Origin: JARBUG01 sp035628915
Lineage (GTDB): Bacteria; Bacillota; Sulfobacillia; Symbiobacteriales; Symbiobacteriaceae
Direction of reading: 5' to 3'
NCBI GenBank assembly: GCA_035628915.1
Contig: DASPIW010000010.1
Span: 1 to 59,050, forward strand
Length of the DNA: 59,050 nucleotides
In this document: positions 42,046 to 49,996 of the stretch, piece after piece
How positions within the stretch are numbered: the stretch's first letter is position 1
Layout: each line of letters opens with the position of its first letter
The notes under the pieces: generated by a model
What the model was told of the DNA's origin: nothing
Seen by the model: only the letters and a program-made list of their open reading frames with translations
Database searches by the model: none
Made by a program: the position numbers and the translations under genes

Positions 42046-43260
42046 GTGCAGATGCTGCGCAACCGAATGATCGCCCTTTGCCTTTCGGCGGTGCTTCTGG
42101 CGGGCTGCTCCGCCGGCGCCAAGACCGCCGAGACCCCGGCGCCCAAGGCGCCCGATAAGCCGACCGAACTGACGATTTACGCCCCCTTCGGCCTGCGCCG
42201 GGAAGCTCTCGATGACGCTATTGAGGCGTACACGGACAAGCATCCCAACACGAAGATCCGCGTGCGTGAACTGCCCCTGCAGCAGATGCAGACCAAGGAT
42301 GGCACCTTCAACCCCGCCACGGTGGAGGGCGGCGACATCGTGCTGGTCCCTGACGCCCAGGCGCGCAATATGCACACTGCCGGCCTGCTCCGGGATCTGA
42401 GCAGCATCCGGGCGCCGCAGCTCAACGACCTGTCCGCCCCGCTCTTCGATGAGCTCGGCATATTGGACGGCAAGCGCTACGGCCTGCCCTACGCCATCAC
42501 GCCCGGCCTGATCATGGTCAATCCCGATGTGCTGGCAAGAGCCGGCCTGAAGATGCCCTCTGCCGACTGGACGGTGCAGGATTTCGAACAGGTGGTGACG
42601 GCGCTGGACGCAGCCGGCGTCAAGTACAACCTCTCGCTCGGCTTCCTGATCGATCCGCTCGTGCGGGCCTTCGGCGGAAAGATGTACGATCCGGCCAGGC
42701 AGGCCTGGGCCTTCGACACGCCGGAAGCCAAGCAGGGCCTCGCCTTTGTGGGCCGTCTGACGAAGGAGGGCATCCTCCCCGTCGATGACGGCGCCAGGGT
42801 GATGGTCATGATCGGGGGCGGCCCGGACGCCCCGGCCCTCAGCGTGCTGCCCGGCAACGCCAGCGCCATGATGCCCGGATTGACCTTGTTACCGCTGCCC
42901 AAGGGGCCCAAAGGCCGGTCCGTCGCAGTCTCCGCCCAGGTCGGCGCCGTGCTCAACGCATCGGCCAATCCCGAAGCGGCCACGGACTTCCTCAAGGAGC
43001 TGATCGCCAACCCGGCCATGCAGCAGGCCCTGGCCAAGGGCGGCGTCCGCCCCCTGATCGAAGATGCCAGGGCCCTGGCCGCCTGGCAGGAAGCGGTGGG
43101 GACCACCACATCCCAGGCCATCGAGCTGTCGCTGGAGGGCGCCTACGTCGAGTCCGTCAGGCCGAACTACCGGGAGGCGTTGTCCGGGCTGGAGCCGTTC
43201 TTCACCGGCAAGTCCACGCTTGATGAGGTCGTGCCCGGGTTGATCGAGAGATTGCAGTAA
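42046..43260 (+). CDS. Extracellular solute-binding lipoprotein, copy 2
   Basis: A 404-residue close paralog of the preceding gene, collinear from the signal (LSAVLLAGC) to the last residues (STLDEVVPGLIERLQ). Differences cluster just after the lipidation site and around the predicted ligand loops (AAGVKYNLSLGFLIDPLV versus AAGASYFLPLNSLIDPLV). Duplicated DNA extends about 75 bp upstream, including the GGTTGAATCAAGGACG stretch and the ribosome site. The pair arose by tandem duplication and may have diverged in ligand preference. A 14-nt gap separates it from the next gene. Confidence 0.85.
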   Translation: MQMLRNRMIALCLSAVLLAGCSAGAKTAETPAPKAPDKPTELTIYAPFGLRREALDDAIEAYTDKHPNTKIRVRELPLQQMQTKDGTFNPATVEGGDIVLVPDAQARNMHTAGLLRDLSSIRAPQLNDLSAPLFDELGILDGKRYGLPYAITPGLIMVNPDVLARAGLKMPSADWTVQDFEQVVTALDAAGVKYNLSLGFLIDPLVRAFGGKMYDPARQAWAFDTPEAKQGLAFVGRLTKEGILPVDDGARVMVMIGGGPDAPALSVLPGNASAMMPGLTLLPLPKGPKGRSVAVSAQVGAVLNASANPEAATDFLKELIANPAMQQALAKGGVRPLIEDARALAAWQEAVGTTTSQAIELSLEGAYVESVRPNYREALSGLEPFFTGKSTLDEVVPGLIERLQ

Positions 43261-43274
43261 GGAGGCTTCTGTGC

Positions 43275-44141
43275 ATGTCCAAGCGCTGGATGCTGACTCT
43301 GATGCTGGTGGCCGTGCTGGCTGCTGTCGCTGTTCCGGCCGCCAGCGCCGGGGTGCTGACTTCGTCAGGATATACGTATGTGCTGCGGGGCCGGGAACTG
43401 GAACTGCCGGTCGATATCCTGACCGTGCAGGGCGCCGTCCTCGTGCCTGAAGAGCTGCTGGCGGCGCTGGAGCTGCGCCCCGCCGTCGACGGTGACGCCA
43501 TCCGCTTGGAGCGGGGGCCGGTGACGGTGGAGCTGGGGCTCGGCTCCGACGTGGCCCGCATTGACGGAAAGGCCCGACTGCTCAAAGCAGCCCCGTTGCT
43601 GGCCTCCGGGCGCCTCTTCGTGCCGGCGGAAGTGCTGGCCGACCTCGGCCTTTCCCTGATTGTGGACGGCAAGTTCGTCCTGCTGACCAGGTATGACGCC
43701 GCCTCAGGCGATGCGGGCCATGTGGATCTGAAGGCCCATTCGCTGACAACCGCCGCGCGGGATGGCGGCAGCCCCTACGATTTGGAAGTAGTCGCCCTCA
43801 CCCCGGAGCTGCTTGCCGACCCGTCCCTGAGCATCCCCTGGGGAACCCAGCTGAAGCTCCGGGCGCTCGTGGAGACCCGGACCCTGCTCCTGGTGACGCT
43901 GCATAACCCGGCGCCCCGGGCCGTCACGCTCGATCCCGCCCGGCTGATGCTGGTCGACGAGGCCGGGCGCCAGTACGACTACCAGAAGCAGGAGTTCCCG
44001 GTCACCGGATCGGTGACGGGCGCCGTGGCGCCCGGCGCCCGCCGCACCAGCGTGCTGGCGTTCGCCAGGGTGGAGGGGGCGGAGTTCGACCTCTATCACG
44101 ATGCGGCGCAGAACATGCTGGGGAGGCTGCCTGCCCGATGA
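43275..44141 (+). CDS. Exported protein with copper-amine-oxidase-N-like domain
   Basis: A 288-residue protein with a Sec signal (cleavage likely after ASA, residue 25). Residues about 35-140 show the repeated pattern of the copper amine oxidase N-terminal-like domain (VDILTVQGAVLVPEELLAAL, SGRLFVPAEVLADLG), a cell-surface module in Firmicutes that does not bind copper by itself. The C-terminal part (about 165-285) is beta-rich and resembles an Ig-like domain. AAGGAGG precedes ATG 43275. Its stop overlaps the ATG of the ATPase gene, linking it to the export operon. Confidence 0.78.
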   Translation: MSKRWMLTLMLVAVLAAVAVPAASAGVLTSSGYTYVLRGRELELPVDILTVQGAVLVPEELLAALELRPAVDGDAIRLERGPVTVELGLGSDVARIDGKARLLKAAPLLASGRLFVPAEVLADLGLSLIVDGKFVLLTRYDAASGDAGHVDLKAHSLTTAARDGGSPYDLEVVALTPELLADPSLSIPWGTQLKLRALVETRTLLLVTLHNPAPRAVTLDPARLMLVDEAGRQYDYQKQEFPVTGSVTGAVAPGARRTSVLAFARVEGAEFDLYHDAAQNMLGRLPAR

Positions 44142-44818
44142 GCGCGCTGGTGCAGATCGATGGGGTATCGCGTTCCTTCGGACCTGTGCAGGTGCTCAAA
44201 GGCATCACCCTGACGGCGGAACCGGGCGAGACCATCGCGATTTACGGCCGCTCGGGGTCGGGAAAGACCACCTTGCTCAACATCGCCGGCGGGCTGGACC
44301 GGCCGGACGGCGGAAGGGTGTGCGTGGCGGGGGAAGAGCTCGGCGCGCTCGACGCCCGCCGCCTTGACGAACTGCGGCGGACGCAGATCGGCTTCATCTT
44401 CCAGTCCTACGGGCTGCTGGCGCACCTGACCGCCCGGGATAACATCGAATTCGCCCTCCGGCTCTGCGGGGCGCCCCGCAAGCTCTGGCGGGAGCGCATC
44501 GACGAATCGCTGGAAGCGGTGGGCCTGATGGGGCGCGCCCACCACCGCCCGGCAGAGCTGTCGGGCGGGGAGCGGCAGCGGGTGGCCGCGGCCCGGGCGC
44601 TGGCCATCCGGCCGCGGCTGCTGCTGGCGGACGAGCCGACGGGCGCCCTCGACCATGCCACATCCCTGACCATGATCGATACGCTGGTCCGGTTTGCGCG
44701 GCAGACCGGGGCATGCGTCTGGATCGTTACCCATGACCAGTCCATTCAGGAACGGGTGGACAGGGCCTACCGCATAACCGAGGGGCGCGTTGCCCCGGCC
44801 GCAGAGGTGATGTCGTGA
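44138..44818 (+). CDS. ABC transporter ATP-binding protein, MacB/LolD type
   Basis: A 226-residue ATPase with Walker A GRSGSGKTT, the signature LSGGERQRVAAARAL, Walker B LLLADEPTGALD and the switch histidine in IVTHDQ. The Q-loop FIFQSYGLLAHLTARDNIE is that of the FtsX-partner family, which drives mechanotransmission or lipoprotein export. It overlaps its neighbours by 4 bp on both sides (ATGA, GTGA), so it is tightly co-expressed with the adaptor and permease. Confidence 0.93.
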   Translation: MSALVQIDGVSRSFGPVQVLKGITLTAEPGETIAIYGRSGSGKTTLLNIAGGLDRPDGGRVCVAGEELGALDARRLDELRRTQIGFIFQSYGLLAHLTARDNIEFALRLCGAPRKLWRERIDESLEAVGLMGRAHHRPAELSGGERQRVAAARALAIRPRLLLADEPTGALDHATSLTMIDTLVRFARQTGACVWIVTHDQSIQERVDRAYRITEGRVAPAAEVMS

Positions 44819-45804
44819 AAAAGATGATGCTCGCAGGCGTGGTCGCACTGCTGGCCACGGGCTGTTCACTGCTGCCGAAGGAGGCCGCCCCGCCGGTGGT
44901 GGAGGTACAGGAGGCGCAGGTTACCCAGCGAGAAGTGGTTACGGTCAGGCGGGACGCCATCGAGTCCCGGCAGACCCTGAATGTAACGTTCGGCGCCGCA
45001 AGGGAAGCCGAGCTGTACTTCCGCTCATCCGGGCGGCTGAAGCGGCTGCACGTTACCCCCGGCCAGACAGTGGCGGCGGGCGCCCTGCTCGCCGAACTGG
45101 AATCGGGCTCGCTGCCCTACGACCTGCAGTCTGCCGAAATCGAGCTGGAGAAGGCGAAGCTGAACCTGGAGAAGGCGCGCGCCCGCATCGGCTTTGTCGA
45201 TGAGCCATCCGAGGCGGACCTCCGGCGACTTGAGCTGGAGCTGCAATCCGCTGAACTGCGGGTCAGGCGGCAGCAGGAGCAGCTCGCCGATTCCCTGCTC
45301 TATGCCCCTTTCGCTGGGCAGGTGGTCAGCGTGGCCGCCGCCGAAGGCGATATGGTCGAATCGTTTGATGAGTTGATGGTCCTGGCCGGGGAGGGCGGCG
45401 CCGTCGCCCGAGCGACGGTGGACGAGGCCACCGCGGCCAGACTCCGGGCCGGTCAGGCCGTGGATATCTTCCCGACCGACGGCAACCCGGAGCCCGTTCG
45501 GGGCAAAGTGGTGTCGGTGCCCCAGGTTGGCTCCCAGGACAAGACCTTGCTGCTCGCACCGGATAAGCCTTCCGACCGGATGCGCATCGGGCGCAACGGC
45601 AAGGCCGAAGTCGTGCTGGAGTCCAAGGCGGACGCCCTGGTGGTGCCCCTGAGCGCCATTCGCACCTTCGGCGGGCGCAAGTTCGTGACCGTCATGGAAA
45701 GTGATGCCCGCAAGGAAGTGGCTATCAAGACCGGCCTGGAGAGCGACCAGTATGCGGAAGTGCTGGAAGGGCTCAAGGAAGGCGACCGGGTGGTGAGCCG
45801 ATGA
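44815..45804 (+). CDS. Membrane-fusion (HlyD/RND-type) adaptor lipoprotein
   Basis: A 329-residue periplasmic-adaptor-like protein with a lipobox (LLATGC). LYFRSSGRLKRLHVTPGQTVAAGALLAELES is the first half of the biotinyl-lipoyl-like domain, split by a helical hairpin (about 98-165, ELEKAKLNLEKARARI and ELELQSAELRVRRQQEQLA) and completed by YAPFAGQVVSVAAAEGDMV. A beta-barrel domain and the membrane-proximal end LEGLKEGDRVVSR follow. In a Gram-positive cell it would bridge the permease and the outside. The start is GTG 44815. Confidence 0.92.
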   Translation: MKKMMLAGVVALLATGCSLLPKEAAPPVVEVQEAQVTQREVVTVRRDAIESRQTLNVTFGAAREAELYFRSSGRLKRLHVTPGQTVAAGALLAELESGSLPYDLQSAEIELEKAKLNLEKARARIGFVDEPSEADLRRLELELQSAELRVRRQQEQLADSLLYAPFAGQVVSVAAAEGDMVESFDELMVLAGEGGAVARATVDEATAARLRAGQAVDIFPTDGNPEPVRGKVVSVPQVGSQDKTLLLAPDKPSDRMRIGRNGKAEVVLESKADALVVPLSAIRTFGGRKFVTVMESDARKEVAIKTGLESDQYAEVLEGLKEGDRVVSR

Positions 45805-48419
45805 AGCTCAGGTTGCTCCGGCGCCGGTGGCGGGGCGCCGCGGGGCTGACGGGCCTGCGCCTGTGCGGGCTGGTCCTGGCGGCCCTGCTGACCGCCGCCG
45901 TGCCCGTGTTTGTCAGCGGGGCGATGGAGCAGGTGCTCCACCGGACGCTGACCGCTTCCGGCGACGGGGCGGCGGCGGTGGTGGCCTGGACGGCGCCTGA
46001 TGATGATGTGGACCATTCGGCAGGGCTGGGCCAACTGAACGAGTATCTGGCCTCGTTCGGGCCGGTCGAGCAGATGCTCTCCACCGGGCCCTTGGGGGTG
46101 CAGCAGCGGGATGCCGCCGGCCAACTGCTGGCGGGCAAGAAGTACTACCGTCTGGCGGCGCTTCCCTCCGGGGTACAAGTCCAGGCCGGGCGCCTGCCCG
46201 AGCCGGGCAAGCCGGAAGTGCTGGTGCCCGCCAAGACCGGGTATGAAGTGGGAACCCGCCTGCGCCTGCCGCTCGACCAGCCGGTGGAAGTGACCGTCGT
46301 GGGCGTCGCCGCCGCCGCCGGCGGCCCGCTCGACGGGGCGCTGCTGGTCTCCGGGCAGTACTGGGAGAGCCTCGGCGCCGCAGTGGGCGAGGCCGTCTGG
46401 ACCGTGGCGTTCCCGGCTGACCGGCTCCACGCGGCGGAAGCGCCGGCTCTGGCGGGCGCCCTGGCGGAGCTGCCGGTGCGGGTCCAGCAGTATCTGTCCG
46501 GGGCCGAGGTGGTGGAGACGCCCCTGCAGCCCATCGCCGACTTCGTCAGGCAGATGGCCGCCACGCAGCAGTTCCTGTTTGTGCTGCTCACCCCGGTCTT
46601 TCTGTTGATCCTCTTCTTCGTATCCGCCACGGCCGGGGCGGTGGTGGAGAGCCGGAAGGTGGAGATCGCCGTCCTGCGCAGCCGTGGGATGAGCCCGTGG
46701 CGAACGGTCGCCTTCTACCTGCCCGAGAGCCTGGCCCTGGCGGCCGCCGCCTGGGGAACAGCCCTGCTGCTGACGCCCGCCACCGTCCGGGTGATGGGCC
46801 TGAGCGCCGGCTTTCTGCAGCTGGTCGGGCGCCCGCCGATGCCCGCCGGGCTGTCGGCCACGGCGGTCCTGCTGGCCCTGGGGGCGGCGGTGGCGGCCGA
46901 GGCGGTGGCGCTGATTCCCCTGGCCCGGGCGACTGGCTTCAGCGTGGTCACCCTCCGCCAGGAGGCAGCCACGCACTCCGTGGCTCTGGCCGCCCTGCAG
47001 GGCGCCGGAGAAGCGGCGCTCCTGGGGCTTGTGGCATATGGCACCTGGCGGGCCGGCTCCGCCGGGGTAGCGAATGATCTGCTGATGTGGGCGCTGCCGC
47101 CGCTTGCGCTGGCTGTGGCAGGGCTGATCTTTCTCCGGCTCTTTGAGCCGGCGGTCCGCTGGCTGGGCCGACTGGTTCGGCCGTGGCTGTCGCCGCCGGC
47201 GTTCCTGGCCCTGACGCTGCTGGAGCGGCCTCCGGCCCGGCACCGGATTCTCGCCCTCATGCTGGTGCTGACCACCGGGCTGGGCGTCTACGGGGCGGCC
47301 TTCGCCCGGACGCTGGACCTGGACCTGGTCGCACGGACCGAGTACCGGGTCGGGGCGGACCTGACCCTGCGGACGGTCTGGGAGAGCGAAGTGCTGGAGA
47401 TGAGCCCCGAAGGAGAAGCTACATCGATGGCTTATCGGGAGCCGCCTTTCAGCGAGTTGGAAGCGGTGCCGGGCGCCGCGGCGCTGGCCAAAGTCCAGAC
47501 CCGGCGGGAGGTGGGCTTCGTTGCCGGATCCCGCAGTCTGGGGAAGATGGATCTGGTCGGCATTACACCGGTGGAGTTCGGGCAGGTGGCCCGGTTCCTG
47601 ACCGACTTGACGCCCGGACCGGCGGCGAGTCTGAATGCGCTCGCGGCCGATGAGCAGGCCGTGCTGGTCTCGGGGGATTTGGCCCGGCGGGCGGGTCTGA
47701 AGCCCGGTGACCGCCTTACGGCCAGGCAGGGCGAAAGCGAAGCGGCCCTGGTGGTAGCGGGGATTGTGCCCTTCTGGCCCGGGCGCCTGCCCGAGCAGGG
47801 GGAGTTCGTGGTCGGGAGCCTGCTGTATCTGCAGGATCTGCTGGGCCTTGCTCCCTACGATGTGTGGGTTCGCCTGGCGCCCGGCACCGATGCGGCGGCC
47901 TATGTGGGCGCCGTGAGCAGCTACGGTGTCCGGCTGGCGACCGTCGCCGATGCGCCGAGCCAGCTCGCGGCGGGGCGCCGGGAGCCGTTCCGGCTGGGCA
48001 TTTACGCCACGCTCTCGACTGGGTTCGTGGTCGCCCTCGCGGCCATGGTACTGACATACCTGTTGGCTTCGGGGCTGACGCTCCAGTCGCGGGCCAAGGA
48101 GCTCGGGGTACTGCGGGCCATGGGGATGGGCGCCCGGCAGGTGGCCATGTCGCTCTACGTGGAGCAGTTGGCCGTGGTGGCGTCGGCAGCCGCGGCGGGG
48201 CTGGGGGCCGGGGCGCTGGCCGCGGGCTGGTATGTGCCCGTCTTCCGCCAGCAGCCCGGGGAGACGGTGCTGCCCGTGCGGATTGCGGCGGTGGCCGGGG
48301 ACCGGTGGTCGCTGGTATTGTCGCTTGCCGTGGCGCTGGCGGTGGGTGTGCTGATGATCCGGGCGCAGATGCGCCGGTTGAACGTGGGCGCCGTCCTGCG
48401 GCTGGGGGAGGACGGTTAG
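45801..48419 (+). CDS. ABC transporter permease, FtsX/MacB type with two permease units
   Basis: An 872-residue membrane protein. It starts with a helix (LTGLRLCGLVLAALLTAAVPVFVSG), a large extracellular domain (about 45-250), then three helices (about 258-355) forming the first FtsX unit. Four more hydrophobic segments lead to a second extracellular domain (about 500-725) and a final FtsX-like unit (about 730-865, VVALAAMVLTYLLASGLTLQSRAKELGVLRAMGMG). This is the duplicated-FtsX architecture; a single subunit may pair with ATPases on both sides. ATG 45801 overlaps the adaptor stop. Confidence 0.88.
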   Translation: MKLRLLRRRWRGAAGLTGLRLCGLVLAALLTAAVPVFVSGAMEQVLHRTLTASGDGAAAVVAWTAPDDDVDHSAGLGQLNEYLASFGPVEQMLSTGPLGVQQRDAAGQLLAGKKYYRLAALPSGVQVQAGRLPEPGKPEVLVPAKTGYEVGTRLRLPLDQPVEVTVVGVAAAAGGPLDGALLVSGQYWESLGAAVGEAVWTVAFPADRLHAAEAPALAGALAELPVRVQQYLSGAEVVETPLQPIADFVRQMAATQQFLFVLLTPVFLLILFFVSATAGAVVESRKVEIAVLRSRGMSPWRTVAFYLPESLALAAAAWGTALLLTPATVRVMGLSAGFLQLVGRPPMPAGLSATAVLLALGAAVAAEAVALIPLARATGFSVVTLRQEAATHSVALAALQGAGEAALLGLVAYGTWRAGSAGVANDLLMWALPPLALAVAGLIFLRLFEPAVRWLGRLVRPWLSPPAFLALTLLERPPARHRILALMLVLTTGLGVYGAAFARTLDLDLVARTEYRVGADLTLRTVWESEVLEMSPEGEATSMAYREPPFSELEAVPGAAALAKVQTRREVGFVAGSRSLGKMDLVGITPVEFGQVARFLTDLTPGPAASLNALAADEQAVLVSGDLARRAGLKPGDRLTARQGESEAALVVAGIVPFWPGRLPEQGEFVVGSLLYLQDLLGLAPYDVWVRLAPGTDAAAYVGAVSSYGVRLATVADAPSQLAAGRREPFRLGIYATLSTGFVVALAAMVLTYLLASGLTLQSRAKELGVLRAMGMGARQVAMSLYVEQLAVVASAAAAGLGAGALAAGWYVPVFRQQPGETVLPVRIAAVAGDRWSLVLSLAVALAVGVLMIRAQMRRLNVGAVLRLGEDG

Positions 48420-48462
48420 GTCTGGAAAGGGTCTGAGGAGGGTCTGGGAAGGGTCCGGGAAA
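48419..48462 (+). repeat. Four 11-bp direct repeats before the second ATPase gene
   Basis: Units GGTCTGGAAAG, GGTCTGAGGAG, GGTCTGGGAAG and GGTCCGGGAAA follow without gaps directly after the permease stop and end 20 nt before the next start codon. The 11-bp period is close to one helical turn. Confidence 0.75.
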
Positions 48463-48482
48463 ACACGCCAAGGAGTGAACCC

Positions 48483-49292
48483 ATGATCACCTGCGAAGGA
48501 CTCGTCAAGATCTACCGGGCCTCCGGCGTGGAGGTCTTTGCCCTGCAAGGCCTCGACCTGCAAGTCGCCGAAGGCGAATGGGTGGCGATCGTCGGCAACA
48601 GCGGCAGCGGCAAATCGACCCTCATGAACGTGCTGGGCGGCCTCGACGCCCCCTCGGCAGGCACCGCCCGTGTCGGCGACTGGGACCTGACCCGGCTGAC
48701 GCCCAGGCGCCGGGACGCCTACCGTCGCACCGTCACCGGTTTCGTCTGGCAGAACAGCGGCCTCAACCTGCTGCCCTACCTCAGCACCCTGGAAAACATC
48801 CTCCTGGCCATGGACGTCGCGCGGCGCCGCCCCGACGCCAAGGCAGCGCTGGAGCTCCTTGACCTGGTCGGCATGGCCGCCAAGAAGGACGCCCTGCCGC
48901 CCACGTGCTCAGGCGGCGAACAGCAGCGGGCCGCCGTGGCGGTGGCCCTGGCCGGGCGCCCCCGCCTGCTCCTGGCCGACGAGCCTACCGGGTCGCTGGA
49001 CGCCGCCTCCGCCGGCCTGGTCATGTCCGCTTTCCGCCGGGTCGGCGAAGCGCTCGGCACCACCATCCTCATGGTGACCCACGACTGGGGCGTCGCCCGC
49101 CAGGCCATGCGTACAGTCCGCATCCGGGACGGCAAAGTCGCCACGGAGACCCTGCGCGGCGCTGAGGAAGTCGTCGTCCTCGACAGCGCCGGGCGGCTGC
49201 AGATTCCGCGCCACCTGCTGGAGTCAGCAGGAATCGGCAGCCGCGTCGAAGTAACGCTACATGATGGGGATGTTCTGATCCGAAAGAGATGA
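48483..49292 (+). CDS. ABC transporter ATP-binding protein fused to an AbrB-like domain
   Basis: A 269-residue protein. Residues 1-225 are a MacB/LolD-type ATPase: GNSGSGKST (Walker A), FVWQNSGLNLLPYLS, TCSGGEQQRAAVAVAL (signature, with Cys in place of Leu), LLLADEPTGSLD. Residues about 227-269 (VVVLDSAGRLQIPRHLLESA, GSRVEVTLHDGDVLIRKR) have the pattern of an AbrB/SpoVT swapped-hairpin, a DNA-binding fold in transition-state regulators. Such a tail is not a usual part of this ATPase family. It may dimerise the ATPase or tie it to gene control. Next to the response regulator gene (11 nt). Confidence 0.85.
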   Translation: MITCEGLVKIYRASGVEVFALQGLDLQVAEGEWVAIVGNSGSGKSTLMNVLGGLDAPSAGTARVGDWDLTRLTPRRRDAYRRTVTGFVWQNSGLNLLPYLSTLENILLAMDVARRRPDAKAALELLDLVGMAAKKDALPPTCSGGEQQRAAVAVALAGRPRLLLADEPTGSLDAASAGLVMSAFRRVGEALGTTILMVTHDWGVARQAMRTVRIRDGKVATETLRGAEEVVVLDSAGRLQIPRHLLESAGIGSRVEVTLHDGDVLIRKR

Positions 49293-49303
49293 GGTGATCG
49301 CTG

Positions 49304-49996
49304 GTGGGTGCCTTCCTGCTGCTAGTGGAAGATGACCGCGATGTGGCCGACGCTGTGGTAATGGCCCTGGAAGACGAAGGCTGGAAGGTCGAGCATGCCG
49401 CCGACGGCACGACGGGCCTCAAGCGCGCCCAGTCGGGCGACCACGACCTGATCATCCTGGATGTCCGCCTGCCCGGCCTGAACGGCTTTGACATCTGCCG
49501 CGAGCTGCGGCGCAGCAGCACGGTCCCCGTGCTCTTCCTGACCGCCCGCGGCGAGGAGCTGGACAAGGTGATCGGGCTGGAACTGGGCGGCGACGACTAC
49601 CTGGCCAAGCCGTTCGGCATCCGGGAGCTGAAGGCCCGCATCCGGGCCCTGCTGCGCCGGGCTACCGTCCGGCCCGAGGAAGAGAAGCGCCTGCGGGTCC
49701 ACGATCTCTCCATCTACCCGGAGCGGCAGTCGGTCTACCGGGGCGAAGAGCGGCTTCACCTGACGGCCAGCGAGTTTACCCTGCTGCTGACCATGGCCCG
49801 GCGCCCGGGCATGGTCTTCACCCGTGAGATGCTGATGGAAGCTCTCTGGGAGACCGACCGGAATACGGGCAGCGTGCTGACGGTAAACGCCCACATGCGC
49901 AACCTCCGCGACCGCCTGGGAGACGATCCGGATAACCCCCGCTACATCCAGACGGTTCGCGGCATTGGCTACAAACTGGTGGAGGAACGATCATGA
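49304..49996 (+). CDS. OmpR-family response regulator
   Basis: A 230-residue regulator. The receiver domain (1-118) has the acidic pair VEDDRD, phosphoacceptor aspartate in IILDVRLPG, the threonine in FLTARG and the lysine in YLAKPFGIRE. The C-terminal winged helix (about 130-228) contains LTASEFTLLLTMARRPG and the recognition region VNAHMRNLRDRLGDD. The start is GTG 49304, 7 nt after GAGGTG. It overlaps the kinase gene by 4 bp and likely controls the export genes upstream. Confidence 0.94.
   Translation: MGAFLLLVEDDRDVADAVVMALEDEGWKVEHAADGTTGLKRAQSGDHDLIILDVRLPGLNGFDICRELRRSSTVPVLFLTARGEELDKVIGLELGGDDYLAKPFGIRELKARIRALLRRATVRPEEEKRLRVHDLSIYPERQSVYRGEERLHLTASEFTLLLTMARRPGMVFTREMLMEALWETDRNTGSVLTVNAHMRNLRDRLGDDPDNPRYIQTVRGIGYKLVEERS

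Noticed and set aside
45453..48563. A very long open frame (about 1,036 codons) on the minus strand
   Set aside because: It is antisense to the double-FtsX permease gene, has arginine/glutamine/histidine-rich composition and no recognisable motif. Such frames are common opposite GC-rich genes.
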